NCBI GenBank assembly: GCA_031772625.1
Contig: CM062820.1
Span: 87,092,069-87,156,068 of the forward strand
DNA from: Pinus tabuliformis
Taxonomy: Eukaryota > Streptophyta > Pinopsida > Pinales > Pinaceae
Length of the DNA stretch: 64,000 nucleotides
Reading direction: 5' to 3'
How positions within the stretch are numbered: the first letter of the stretch is position 1; each line of letters opens with the position of its first letter. Made by a program: the position numbers and the translations under genes. The notes beneath the pieces are model-generated. The model made no database searches, was not told where the DNA came from, and was given only the letters and a program-made list of their open reading frames with translations. Shown one piece after another: positions 1 to 11,505 of the stretch.

Positions 1-333
1 AGTCTGATGTGCCTGTTTGAAACGCTTGGCTGATCCACGCCAAAAAATGAAGAGAAATATTGTATCCTTGTTTGTAGTGCCTGTCTGACCCACATCAAAG
101 AAATAGCTGAGAACAGATCATGATAAGAAGAGGCCTGGAGTGTTGTCTTGGTGGCTCTGTTCTTTGAGCGATGCAAGTGGAATATGCTGCTCGGAGGTAG
201 CATCTTGAAGGAGGAGCATCCAAAAATTCCAGGGGAAGGGGATTCATCGGATCTTCCATGTCAGAACTTACAAGCTTATTGCAAAGATGATTGAGGGAAA
301 AGCTTTTCACAGTCATGGAAAATGGTGATAAGT

Positions 334-1223
334 CTACACTCCATTGCAAACTAGACAGCCCTGAGGTCTGGCACAAGCCTTGTTGGCTTGTTTGTCAGCA
401 TTTTTGTTTAAGCTGTGCAAAATATGATGAAAGCATAGATCTTCCAGAGGTTGAGCTAGAATGTGGCAGCGACTTAAAATCTGCTGGAGAAACACATTTA
501 TGGAGTCTCTCTTCTGGACCATTGAACTAATAACCACTGTCGAATCTCCGAAGATGAAGGTTGCATCTGTACCAAGCTTCCCAAGCTGAATAAGTCCCTG
601 GTATAGGGCCAGGGCTTCTGCCCTGTTGTTGGAAATATGGCCAAAACCCCATGATGAAACAATGTCCCCATTAGCATTAAGTATCACTCCTCCAGCCCCT
701 GCAGCCCTAGGGGTCGACTTTGAAGCTCCGTCGAAAAAAAGACAGTACCTGTTGCAATTTTGGATCCAAGCAGCAAACTCATTTTCTTTGAGTCTAATTT
801 TCCAATTGTGAGGGACAGTATTTTGCCTGTTGCGAGCAGTGCTACCTATCTGCTTACTGTTGTTTTTGTCCAACAAGTGACCAATAAAGCTTCGTTCTTC
901 CACACTGCGCTCGGTGATGTCTACATTCCTTTGTTTCTTAGCTGATATGATTTCAAGGGTGAGACCCACTACTTTGCTGCATGGACTTTTGGTATTCGAA
1001 CCCTTGTCCTTAAAAAATTTTTGATTGTGGGCCAACCAAATATTCCATAACATGGTATAAGGTAGAATATCCCAAACCCTCTTCGCAATGTTATTCTTCC
1101 TTCGCTGCAAGGGGTATCTTGGCTGGTCCACGGAGTCTGATTGTTCTGAGACAGGTTTCCCCAGCATTCAGTGGTGAAGGGGCAGTCAATAAAGAGGTGG
1201 TGGATGTATTCCTCAGCAGCCAA
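334..1223 (-). pseudogene. LINE zinc-binding region plus RNase H domain
   Basis: The 969-1223 frame begins with EYIHHLFIDCPFTTECW, the plant RT zinc-binding (zf-RVT) signature with H and C ligands. After a frameshift, the 334-1167 frame carries an RNase H domain. Its acidic residues are visible: FFDGAS, NNRAEALAL, FGDSTVV and the C-terminal NKNADKQAN. All four catalytic acids (D, E, D, D) therefore survive even though the upstream RT is broken. An RNase H domain at the C-terminus of LINE ORF2 is known from plant L1-type lineages. The product would remove RNA from the RNA:DNA hybrid. There is no sign that this fragment is expressed by itself. Confidence 0.88.
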
Positions 1224-1442
1224 GCAGTTGGGACAACGAGAGGGGCCGATAATTCAACGCTTTTGCAAGTTTTCGACAGTAAGATTTTTCCCTTTAAGAA
1301 GAGTCCATATAAAAAATTTCATTTTTGGGAGGGCCTCAGACTTCCAAACAGCCTTCCAGTGATTCCAGATTGGCATGGGATGATTGCTGCTGCAGAGGAA
1401 TTAATGGGCAGCCTTAATGGAATAAGCAGATCCAGAAGGGTC

Positions 1443-3640
1443 CTAACTGAATCCATCTGAGGTATTCTTTTTGACAGGGGCTATACTATGCAAGTGAGAT
1501 TGGAGAGTTGACAAACTATCTTTGAGATCATTGGCTATAACAAGGAAGGACCATCCAGACCATAGTAGGGATGAAGGATCCCACTGAGAGATCTGATCCA
1601 AATGATCGATGCCAGCTCTTTCAAAAAAAGGGAGGATGGGATTGACTCCAGCTTGTGTATGAATAGGTTGTTGTCCCATGATTTTGTCCACTCCCATATT
1701 GATGCTTGCTCCTCCCTTAGGAATTTTGGAAGTATTTTGGGCAATTATTGGAATTGATTTTTTGCATAAGCACCAGATTTTGGTGGAATCTCTATTGGGG
1801 ATGTCTTGATCGAGGAGCTGATGCCTTGGAAAATTCAGATATTTAATTTCCAATACCCTTTTCCACCATGCAGGAAGACCAATTATGAATCTCCAAACCA
1901 TTTTTCCTCTTAAAGCTAAGTTAAGATATCTGGGGGATCTGATGCCACGGCCACCTCGATCTTGGGGCTGAATTACTTGCTTCCAGCGAATCAAATTAAA
2001 CTTCTTTTTGTCTTGCTTCCCTCCTTGCCACCAGAAATGACGGAGGATGCCTTCCATTTTGTGATGAAAGGAAGTAGGGGCTTGAAGGAGAGTAAATTGG
2101 TATAAAGGCAAAGAGGATATACTAGATTTTAGAAGGATGAGGTGACCAGCTGGGTTAAGCCATATTGAACCCCACTGCTATACTTTCCTTTTCATCTTAT
2201 CGATTATGGTGTCCCAGAATTCTACCCTCAAGGGTCCTGCGCTTACAGGAATGCCCAAATATGAAAAATGAGTCCAGTCATAGTGGCATGAGACCCCAAA
2301 TGTTGCAGCAATATTATGAAGGACCTGCGATGTTGTATTCCAACCATAAATACAACTTTTTTGCTGATTGACTAGATCGCCAGAATAATCCATGAATTTA
2401 TCCAGAAGAACTTTGAAACGCTTGGCTATTGTGATAGAAGCCCCTCCAATTAGCAAGGTGTCGTCTGCAAATTGAGAGTGATTTATATTCTTGACTCCAT
2501 TTCCAAATTTTATTCCTATTATGAGGCCAACCCTCCGATGGAAATCCAGTGCTTTGCTAAATGATTCAGCCATTAGAATAAAATGATAAGGTGAGAGAGG
2601 GAAACCTTGTCTTAGACCATGGGAGGATTAGAAAGCTTCACCTGGTCTGCCATTTACAAGAGGGGTGATCCATGGCCCGAAGATGTAGGCTTTGATGAGG
2701 TTAAGGAAGCTTGCATCAAAACCCATCTTCTTCAAGACGGCTAAGAGAAACGAGTGCCTCACTCTATCAAAAGCGTTGGCCAAATCAAGTTTGAGAACAA
2801 ATCCTTTCTCCTTCCTGGACTACCTCGAGTGAATGACTTCTTGTACAAGGAGGATGGACTCAGTTATATGTTGATTTTCTAAGAACCCCCCTTGATTTTC
2901 AGAAATGAGGAATGGAAGAAAAGGTTTGAGGTGAGAGGCGATGACTTTAGACAGGGTTTTGTAGGAAGAATTACAAAGGGATATAGGACGAAATCTGGCA
3001 AATGAAGAGGGCCGGTTTTCTTTGGGTATGAGGGCCAGATGAGTGGTGTTGGTGTACCCCCCTATTTTTCACTTTCGTTGGATCCATTTTAACATTTTTA
3101 TCAGGTCTTTTTTTATGATTCCCCAGAATGTTTGATAGAAACATATGGGAAAACCATCAGGGCCTGGGGCTTTGTCAGGCAGAGGAGCCCATACCGTTCT
3201 GGTGACTTCTTCCTCATCAATTTCTTTGGTTAAACTGTCATTTATTTTTTTACTTATCCCTGCAGGCAGATGTCATAATAGCTCAATATAATCCTCCTGT
3301 TCTTTAGTTTCTATTAGGAGGTCTCGAAAATGCTTTGTTGCTGTCCTCCGGATAGCGTCCTGATTTACTTGCCTGTTGCCTTCAGCATCTGTAATGGAAC
3401 TTACGTTGTTCCTTATCTTTCTGGCTGTTGTTTGTTTATGAAAAAAGCTGAGTTCCTGTCTCCTCCCTGCAGCCACAATTGCCTCGATTTTAGCCTCCAT
3501 TTTAATTCCTCTGCTCTCTTAACTCGGCACAATTGTGAATAGAGGTCACTTTCATGTTGTTTGCTTTCTTGGGAGAGGCCAAACTCCTCTATCACTTTTT
3601 GCGTGCTATTGAGGTTGTTTTTAAGCTCCTTTTTTACCTC
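1443..3640 (-). pseudogene. LINE ORF2 reverse transcriptase, disrupted
   Basis: In life the protein would copy LINE RNA into DNA at a nicked target. Open pieces lie at 3595-3413, 3500-3273, 2573-2178 and 2111-1443. The 2573-2178 piece holds the FADD catalytic motif (QFADDTLL) followed by the SYLGIPVS motif usual in plant LINE RT. The 2111-1443 piece has the HFWWQGG and W...GGRGIRSP motifs of the region after RT. The stretch between the APGPDG motif and the FADD motif (about 3120-2580) is recognisable only in short runs with stops. The separate frames show at least three frameshifts or nonsense changes. No in-frame start or endonuclease remains. Confidence 0.87.
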
Positions 3641-3664
3641 TTCAGGCTCAATACTTAATATAAT

Positions 3665-3945
3665 TTGGTATTAGAGCCATACTTTGTTATTAAAATGAAC
3701 GAAACAAGTTTTATATTTGTGTTTGTGATTGTATGTGTGTATTTTTATTGTTATTAATTATTGAAAAATTAATTGAGCTGGCATATTCAATATTAGCCAT
3801 AATATATATTTTTTATTTTTTTAATGTAACTTTACGTACAAATCCTCCCTCATATACATATTCAATATTAGCTGACACATATTTATTTTTATTTTCTTAA
3901 TGTAACATTATGTGACAACATCTCCCTCATATACTGGGTTGTAGA
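3665..3945. repeat. Dispersed AT-rich repeat R2, copy 1
   Basis: This stretch has no gene. It contains the words CATATTCAATATTAGC twice (about 3783 and 3858) and TGTGACAACATCTCCCTCATATACT (about 3910-3936), and it aligns by eye with 8365-8566 joined to 11555-11640, where LINE 2 splits the copy. A weaker relative lies near 24640-24735. I do not recognise the family. Its position on both LINE flanks makes it a useful reference for the empty site. Confidence 0.6.
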
Positions 3946-3950
3946 GCACC

Positions 3951-4123
3951 AACCAGCCTAGATCCTTCTTAAATCTGGATCTATCAAGCACCAAGAGGGA
4001 TCAAATCTCTCAATGTAAAAACCTATCTTTTAAGTGCAAAAGTTGAGGAAGGTTTGCACCTCAAGAGATTTGATCCCACTCAATGCTTGACAATTTTCGG
4101 GTTAAGATGGATCCAAGATGGTT
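3951..4123. mobile_element. Foldback MITE-like element, copy M1
   Basis: A ~173-bp imperfect palindrome. The left end AACCAGCCTAGATCC pairs with the right end GGATCCAAGATGGTT, and an inner arm GGGATCAAATCTCT pairs with AGAGATTTGATCCC. The loop region carries GGTTTGCACCTCAAGAG, shared with copies at 25932, 12995 and partly 23893. No coding capacity is present. The terminal inverted repeats, small size and multiple copies fit a MITE. I could not define a target duplication, so the parent transposase superfamily is unknown. Confidence 0.7.
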
Positions 4124-4870
4124 TAAATCATCTGCAATCACACAACAATTATTGAACATTTAATTATTCTGATCATTTTAAATATGTTAAATATATATAA
4201 GATTAATTTTGTCATTTTAATTTTAGATTTTCTCAGTTACCTCAACTTATTGAGATGATAGTGACTTTTAATTGTCTGAATGATGGGAAGTGATGAAACA
4301 AAATTCTTGAATACAAAGTAACAATGTAAGAGTGTTGAATATTATAAAACGTGAATAATAAGAATTTAGGAAATTACAAATAATCTTCATTGTGATCATT
4401 CTCAAACTATTCTCTTCTACAACTCTTATTATCACACATGTTAGTTTTTCCATATTTTCATAATTGTCATATGAAAAGGGTTATTGAAATCATAGATCAT
4501 TCAAATATTTAACTTGAGATATTATAGTAAACGCCATACCTTTTCTCTCTTTTTCTCCGGTATTAATTGTATCTTTCTCAATGTCAATCGTTGTGACTTA
4601 TCAAGTGTTAAACCCCAAGTAAGTTATAATTGTAGTTATTTTATATTACCTAGATTTGAACACAAAGTGACTAACAATGACGAATAATGGGAAGTTGAAC
4701 TAATAAGAAGGTAGTCAATTAAAAATAGTTTATAGTTTCAAGAAGAAAAAATTTAGGTAAGTGAAAATTTTATTTAAGATCAAAATTCAACTATTTTATT
4801 TATGGTTGAATTACTATAACATAGAAAGTAATGCACATTATTAATATTTTTTTGTGCTTACACTAAAATA
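4124..4870. repeat. Dispersed repeat R1, copy 1
   Basis: No gene. The stretch aligns by eye with 26106-26690 (for example TTAGTTACCTCA/TTCTCAGTTACCTCA, TCTTCATTGTGATCA, GTGCTTACACT). In both places it lies directly right of a foldback MITE (M1 here, M2 there), so MITE and repeat were probably carried together or are parts of a larger unrecognised element. The last part (from about 4790) overlaps the start of the pyrimidine-rich tandem unit. Confidence 0.6.
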
Positions 4871-4935
4871 AATACACATCATACATCATATATATAGTTA
4901 TTATATGTCATACATCTATTTAATGTACATATATC

Positions 4936-5078
4936 TACCTCCATTTCTCCTTCCCTCTCTCCCCTACCTCTATCCCTAATTTCTCTCTCCTCCTCCCTCT
5001 CTCACATATTTCTATGTGTCTCTCTCCACCACTCCTTGCTTATGTCCTTCCCTCTCTTCTTCCCTCTCACTCTCCTTG

Positions 5079-5130
<52 letters not shown>

Positions 5131-5735
5131 ACCTACATCTCTCCTTCTTTGTCTCTTTATTTCACCCCCACAAACACACACACTCTCTCTCTACATATCT
5201 ATCTATCTATCCCACCTTCCCTCTCTCTATCTCTATCTTCTTCCCTCTCTCCCCCCTCGATATATATCTCTATCGACCTCCATATCCACTTCTTTGTCTC
5301 TCTATCTCACCCAACAAAAATACACACTCTCTCTCCATATCTATCTATATCTACCCCCCTCCCTCTTCCTCCCCCTCTCTCTTCCATTTCTCTCTCTCTC
5401 TTCCTCTTCTCTCCCTCTCTCCTCCTTCCTACTCTCCTCACTCCCTCACTCTTCCATTTCTCTCTTTCTCTATTCCTCTTCTCTCCCTCTCTCCTCCTTC
5501 CTACTCTCCTCTCTCCCTCACTCTTTCTCCATCTCTTCCTCGTCACTCCCCATATCTCTCTCCAACTTTATCTCTAAGTGTCTTTCTTCTTCCCTCCCTC
5601 TTCACCCCCCTCCAACTCCATGTCTCTCTCCCTCCATCTCTCGATTCCTCTCTCTCTTGCTTCCTCTCTCTTCCATTCTCTCATACTTCCCTTTTTTTTT
5701 CTCCCCAATAACACTTTCTCTCTCCATTTGCCCTC
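4936..5735. repeat. CT-rich low-complexity tract with embedded AT array
   Basis: About 800 bases of nearly pure C and T on the plus strand with scattered TATATC, interrupted by an (AT)n run at 5082-5128. Several overlapping plus-strand frames of 180-236 codons rich in Ser, Leu and Pro run through it, but all three frames are open together, as expected of low-complexity DNA rather than a gene. Confidence 0.9.
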
Positions 5736-5911
5736 GAATCTATTAATATATACTAAAATCAATGCAATAAATTAACACAATCATACTTAAACTAATGCAT
5801 TAGTTAAAAATTAATATTACTATTATCTACACATTTTAGTCGTATAATGCTCACTATGAGGTATAGTTGTAATTGCCTCCATATTCAACATGATATTGAC
5901 ATGTGGTAAAC

Positions 5912-6014
5912 CTTTTTTTTTTTTTTTTCCTAGATAAGACTAACCTAAGGTGACCTATCGCAAGGAGTGCCTTAACAGCGCACCCATTCACCGTCAATCC
6001 AAAGCCCCGTGGGC
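5912..6014 (-). mobile_element. SINE-like retroposon with 14-bp target duplication
   Basis: A 103-bp insertion bounded by perfect direct repeats GACATGTGGTAAAC at 5898-5911 and 6015-6028. Read on the minus strand it starts GCCCACGGGGCTTTGG and ends in a 16-base poly(A) tail (T run at 5913-5928). The paralogous position in the second tandem unit (about 7160-7190) lacks the insertion and serves as a natural empty site. The size, tail and target duplication fit a SINE or short retroposon mobilised by LINE machinery. I did not find clear RNA polymerase III A and B boxes, so a tRNA origin is not shown. Confidence 0.75.
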
Positions 6015-6028
6015 GACATGTGGTAAAC

Positions 6029-6926
6029 TTAAAAGTAGTAGTCAAATACAAATAGTTTATAGTTTCAAGAAACAAACATTTCAAGTGGGTGAACATTTTA
6101 TTTAATATGAAAACTCAAGTATGTTATTTATGATTGAAATACAATAACATAGAAATCAATGCATGTTGTCAATAATATTTTTGTTCTTACACTGAAATCA
6201 ATGCATGATGTCAATAATATTTTGGTGCTTACACTGAAATCAATGCACATCATAAATCATAAATCTACTCGATGTATATATATCTCCTTCCCTCTCTCCT
6301 TCTCTATCCCCCCATCTCATTCTCTCTCTGTCCCCCTCCCCTTGCCACATTTGTATATCTCTCTTTCCCCTCCCTTCTCTATGTCTCTGTCTTCTTCTCT
6401 CTCTCTCCTCCTTCCATCGATATCTATATCTCCCTCCATCTCTCCTTATTTGTCACCCTATCTCACCACCCCACACACACACACACTCCCTCTCCATATC
6501 AATCTATCTCTTCCTCTCTCCCTCTCTTTGTTTCTCTTTCCAACCCTCTCTCACCCTCCATTTATATCTCTATCTCCCTATATATCTCCTTTTCTATCTC
6601 TCTATCTAACCCCAAAAACCTACACACACACTCTAGCCACACATATCTATATATATATCCCTCCCTCTTCCTCTCCCTCTCTCTCTCTCTTCCCCTTCTC
6701 TCCCTCTCTCTCTTCCCCCCCACACTCCTATCTCTCTCACTCTTTCTCTATATCTCCCTTCCCACTCCCCCTCTATCTATCCACACTTCTCTCTCTATGT
6801 ATTTATTATTCCATCCCTCCATGTCTCCATCTCTTTCTCCCTCCCTCTCCCCAGACTTCTCTAGAGTCCTCTCTCTATTCCTTCTTCTCTCAACCTTTTT
6901 CTCCCACCTCCCTCTATCTCTCTCCC

Positions 6927-6977
<51 letters not shown>

Positions 6978-7189
6978 ATCCATTAATATATACTAAAATC
7001 AACACAATCCAACAACATTTACTGAGACCAATGAAATCAATTAATTCAAACACACTTAAGCTAATGGATTACGTGAAAATAAAGATCACTATTTTCTACA
7101 CATTTTAATCGTATAATTCTCTCTACAATATACACGTGTAATTCCTTCCCTATTCAATATGATAGTGAAACATGGAACATTAAAAAGTA
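6029..7189. repeat. Tandem segmental unit, copy 2
   Basis: The second copy of the 4701 unit, with a pyrimidine tract at about 6285-6975 that ends in a pure (CT)n run (about 6927-6975). The end reads CTACACATTTTAATCGTATAAT and a diverged CAATATGATAGTGAAACATG, followed from 7190 by TTAAAAAGTAGTATG, which looks like the first bases of a third, decayed unit. It also contains two closely spaced copies of ACTGAAATCAATGCA (about 6191 and 6233), a word that recurs in the 26702-27206 minisatellite. Confidence 0.75.
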
Positions 7190-8364
7190 GTATGAAAGTG
7201 TTAAAAATATTTTATAATTCTCAAAATTTGATTAGTTTAAAAATGTATTAAATTCAGAATTAAAACTTTACAAATTATAATATTTTCTAATTTTGTTTTT
7301 TTTAACTCTATAATGTGAATCATACCATCAATTTAAATTTGAAGATAATAATTATAAACATTAATAAATCGATAACATATTAACACTATAATTTGATACT
7401 ATCAAATTAAATATGAAAATATCAATTCTCAAGGTTAATAACTTCATAATCTATTTTCTATGCATTTAAAAATACAAATTCTATACACCATACTATTCAG
7501 ATAGATAAATTCTTCCACAAAACAAACTTAAGGTGGAAAAGATAGTAAAATAATTTATGAGTAAAATACAAATGTGAGTAAAAGAGAAAAACATTTAAGA
7601 ATCTTACTTTGGGTATTAGAATCAGAAGGGAAGAAGGCATGATTGTGCTTGTCATGCAATTTCATTGAGCTGCATTCACTATCTATAGGGAAATTTCCTC
7701 TAATAGATAAGAAACTAAGATATTAGCTCCAACTATATTGCTTATCTGGATCTTGGAATACTAGTGGTATATGCACCATACTATTTAAAAATATAATATT
7801 TTTATATAAAATTGTACAATTGTATAGACATTGTACATGTGTTTCTCAATGTTGGAATTTCATTGATTATACAATTATATCAATGTCTAGAATAGAATTC
7901 CCTCACAAAAGGTAATAAATAGTTCAAAAAAAATTAACTCCACATCAAGTTTCTTAGTCATCATAATCACTCTACTTTCATTTTAAAGCATAATCTAATA
8001 GAAATTGAAATATAGTTCCACCCTTGATCTAGAGGCTAAGAACAAGATTTTCCCTACAGGGGAGTATAACAAAATGAAAGCGTGTCTATGAAATAGAATT
8101 TAATCTCAATTACTATTTATCATGTTGGTCTAAACTCGTGGGTTGAATATAAATTAAAAGTAAATAGACTTTTAAAGGTAAACGGAAATAGAAAGAAACA
8201 TATAAAGACAAACAACTGTAAACTCAACAGTAACTATTCTTTACCTAAAAGCTAAAATGTAAATGTGATTTACTTGGGTATTAGTAGAATCAAATCACTC
8301 GAAAAAAAAAAAAAATACACTAGTTATCCATGCAACTTGATAACCAAATCGAATACTTAATACA
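7190..8364. other. AT-rich gene-free stretch
   Basis: No open frame of note, RNA gene or repeat that I can name. Composition is strongly AT-rich, with a short A run near 8302. The first ~60 bases resemble the start of the tandem unit to the left. Confidence 0.6.
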
Positions 8365-8566
8365 CTTTGTTATTAGATCCATACATTTTTACTAGATCGA
8401 ACAAAACAATTTTTTTATTTGTTTTTGTGATTGTACATATGTGTTTTTCTTATTCTTAATTATAAAAAATTTAATTGAGTGACATATTCAATATTAGCTA
8501 ACATATATTTTAAAAGAATAATGTAACTTTGCATATGTTATCTCCCTCATATGCATATTCAATATT
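8365..8566. repeat. Dispersed repeat R2, copy 2, left part
   Basis: Aligns with 3665-3870 (CATATTCAATATTAGC, TCTCCCTCATAT). It is interrupted at AATATT (8561-8566) by LINE 2 and resumes at 11555-11640 with AATATTAGCCAACATATA and TGTGACAACATGTGCCTCATATACT. This gives a clear pre-insertion picture by comparison with copy 1. Confidence 0.65.
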
Positions 8567-10610
8567 TTTTTTTTGTAAATCAAGGTTTTATTCATTAATC
8601 AAAATAAAAGTACATAGATATCAAAATGGAAGTTGTCTCACCTCGAATGGGGTTGTTGACTAAAGCTAGCACTGTATGAAAAATAAATAATAGTTAAACT
8701 AAAGGAACAATCCAAAGCTTTCCAGTCCCAAAGCACTAAAATAAAAATAAAAAACACAAGAACACTTGTGACCATGCTCAATCGTCAGAAGTAATTTGCA
8801 TTATGTTGTATGGGCCAGTCCCTGAAGGGGGGTGGGGCAATAAGAACACTGTGCATGCTATTTTGAAGTGAGCCAACCATGTTTCAAGCTTCTCCACCTT
8901 TTTAGTTAGTAGATTTTGACAATGCCAGACCACCAAAATCCTTTCTCTGGCATGCATTGAAAGTAATGCAGTTGATTTAACATAGTGATGACGACCTCAT
9001 GTTCTTCTTTTCTAGCACTGTTGTAAGCTTCCAAATAGTCCAGAACAAACTGGAGTAAGTCACGACAAGCATCGGAGCGAATTTTCTTGCCAGAAACACC
9101 TGCATGCCCCAACCAACAATTCTGACCCCATACACCTGCTTTTTCCCCATGTGCCACTCTACCTTTCTTACCATCACCTATTGCATGACCACCCTGCACT
9201 GCTCCCACACCACCTCTGCCACCATACGCTCCTGGCACCACATGAAGCACACCCCAACAACTCCACCAATCTGCTTTGGATGCCCAGTACCCTAACCCTC
9301 CAACTCCACATTCGACTCATTGTTGCATCGTCCCTAACTGGTCGAAGATCCCCTCTACTTGGGCTGGGAGTGGGAATTATGTGACATAGGTCATATGGTG
9401 AGGACCCAAGGATACACCTCTAAAATAGGACAAACAACAAACAACAACACCTCCCAACAAACCATGAACTGCAACGGGGTAAAAGTCAGCCTCGAATTAT
9501 CCAACAAACACATTCTCATAAGAACTAATAACCACCTCTCTCCAACCTGGAGAGTTACAAGAAAAAACAAAGATAATAAGCACTCCAACCATACTCAGAC
9601 CTTTTCTTCTCCTCTACCAGGGGAAGCACCTGGGAACAGAGATGTAGGTAGAAGGAATTGACACCAACACATAAACACATAATATATAAACAAAAGCCAA
9701 TTACCGGCCATAGTAGTTGCCTCCAGACTGAACTTCCACCATAGAGGACAATTGTTGCTCAGACAATGATGGGTCTCAAGACTCAAGGGAAAAACCATAA
9801 AGAGATAAAGACCCAGAAGATATATGATGGACATGAGACTTAGACACCCTCCCAAACATATATAATACTTAGGGATAAAGCTAGAAATAAGCACAAGAGT
9901 AGGCACTAAGGTTGACAAAATTACCTTGCAGAATTCTCTTAAGCCACTTACAAATGTGAGAAACTAGTCTATGGGAGATGAACTTAATGCTCTTTTGAAC
10001 CATTCACAGTGGAGGAGTTGACGGTGAAAAAAACTCCACCACTCCCAGACTAACTAAGGGCCAGAGAAACCAGACACACTAACTATGCTAGGACCACAAG
10101 CTACCAACCACCATACTGCCACAACAATATAGCATTCGTGAACCCCGACGAGCATCATAAACCCCCTTACCTCTCGAGCACACAATTCCGAATAGAATGA
10201 ATGAGACTTCACATGTAGCACAGTTAAACTCACCATACCCCATACATAATGGGAGGACAGGGTATGTGTCCTCCTTCTCATCCATCGAATGTACACATTC
10301 ATTGCACACATGTCGATCAAGCCTCAATGTTCGTCACACCCATCAAAGAATCCTATTTAGAAGCCACAATCTAGAAGAACTCATCAAGATGGGTGTTTTG
10401 AGAGATAAAAGGCCATTCTTGAATATGTTCCTAACTTTGATTATCACTGCCCTGATTGGGCATCTTATCTATTGCATGATTCCCTTGTTTTCTCACATGT
10501 CTAGTGACTACATATTCAAAGGAAGAAAGATGGGCATGGATACGCTCACCAATAAGGTCTAGACTCTAGCTTTTGATCACCTTGTTTGGAAGGGGCCCAT
10601 TAATAAGCTT

Positions 10611-11010
10611 CTATAACATAGAAACTACGATTTGGGAGTCCTCAGAGACATGCAATTTAGCCAAGCCCATCTCAACGAAAATTTGAATCCCTTTCTCGAG
10701 CGCTAGAAATTCAGTGACATTACTAATAGAGCTACTGCATGAGGCCGCAAAAAGTTTCACGACCTTCCCTGTATCATCCCGAATCAATCCCCCAAGGCCA
10801 GTCGGGCTAGATTTTCCTTTGGATAATTCGTGGAAATTTAACATGAAAAATCCAGGCGAGGGTCGATGAAAGAAGTCAGACAAGCTTCCCCTCATGGAGA
10901 GTGGGAGAGTGGGCCCCGGGAAAAATGAATCTGGGCTACGAGCCAAGTCCTTAAGGATGACACTCTCTAGGCCCTCCAATTTCCAATCCTCCTTCGACCA
11001 AGAGATGGAT
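10611..11010 (-). pseudogene. LINE 2 RNase H domain, catalytic Asp lost
   Basis: The frame reads FMLNFHELSKG, GLGGLIRDDTGKVV, NVTEFLALEKGI and VSEDSQIVV, the order of plant LINE or retro-type RNase H. The first catalytic Asp, expected in the LNFDG position, is His here (LNFHE), while the Glu of TEFLAL and the Asp of SEDSQ remain. The frame ends with a stop soon after SQIVVSML, so the last catalytic segment is cut off. This is a decayed pseudogene. Confidence 0.75.
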
Positions 11011-11283
11011 TCTTTGATATTGCACTTTGTTACTTCCCAAACTTGATGAGACCTGATGACCTATGAGTGAAACACTACTTTGTTTCTAGATTTCTAAATA
11101 TTCCAAAGGATGAAAGCCTGTGAGAGATACGAGGCTTTATTCACTATGGTATTCTTTAAGAGCTTCCAGTGCCATAATTCCAATGATCCCTCGGGCTATT
11201 CTCAGACCAATCTATAGCCCCAAATAGTGGTGTGATTTCACTCCAAAGATCAACTTCCATATGACAAAAATTAAGCATATGGT

Positions 11284-11505
11284 CTATCGTTTAATCCGTG
11301 GTGGAATAAAGAGAACATTGAGAGGGACCACAAAACCCTTTTTCCAAAGCTTGTCCCAAGTAAGAAGTTTTCCATGCCCAATCAGCGAGAGGAAGAATGA
11401 GACTTTTGTCCAAATCCCTGAGTACCAAATTCTTTTCCATAGAGGATCTGGCACTGGATTTGCTGAGGTGGAGAGAATAGAGTATGCTTCCTTAAGAGAG
11501 AACAT
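11284..11505 (-). pseudogene. LINE 2 RT zinc-binding region (zf-RVT)
   Basis: A 73-codon frame with WKRIWYSGIWTKVSFFLSL and LLTWDKLWKKGF. This matches the W..IW....P.K..FF.W......TWD.L.K.G pattern of the plant reverse-transcriptase zinc-binding region that follows RT and precedes RNase H. The usual C/H ligands at the C-terminal side fall beyond the frame's end. It sits about 270 bases upstream (minus strand) of the RNase H fragment, as expected. Confidence 0.75.

Larger units (their letters stand above)
1..3652 (-). mobile_element. 5'-truncated plant LINE (L1-like, RNase H-bearing)
   Basis: Read on the minus strand, this is one non-LTR retrotransposon whose 5' end was lost near 3652 and whose 3' end lies at or beyond the left window edge. 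The domains follow LINE ORF2 order: a linker with the W-x-x-x-GDRNSAFF motif (about 3595-3430), the RT signature KAPGPDGFP (about 3190-3120), the RT catalytic box QFADDTLL (about 2500-2470), the RT C-terminal region (2111-1443), a zinc-binding region (1223-1120) and RNase H (about 830-334). The endonuclease domain and ORF1 are absent, as expected from incomplete target-primed reverse transcription. Stops and frameshifts break ORF2 several times, so it is dead. The host sequence to the right begins near 3655 with an AT-rich dispersed repeat. Confidence 0.9.
4701..6028. repeat. Tandem segmental unit, copy 1 (pyrimidine-rich)
   Basis: First of two direct copies of a unit that starts around AATAGTTTATAGTTTCAAG, passes through ATAACATAGAAA and a long pyrimidine-rich tract, and ends with CTACACATTTTAGTCGTATAAT and CATGATATTGACATGTGGTAAAC. 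The second copy follows at 6029-7189. This copy holds an extra 103-bp SINE-like insertion (5912-6014) near its right end. The apparent open frames over the tract (about 5010-5750) are caused by low-complexity CT repeats and are not genes. Confidence 0.75.

Noticed and set aside
5014-5746. Three overlapping plus-strand frames of 187-236 codons rich in Ser, Leu and Pro
   Set aside because: All three frames are open together through CT-rich low-complexity DNA. There is no domain, and the same happens in the tandem copy at 6159-7108.
9359-9918. 100-107-codon frames in the 3' part of LINE 2 as separate genes
   Set aside because: Overlapping on opposite strands, no domain, and inside an element bounded by a poly(A) tail and a flank repeat.
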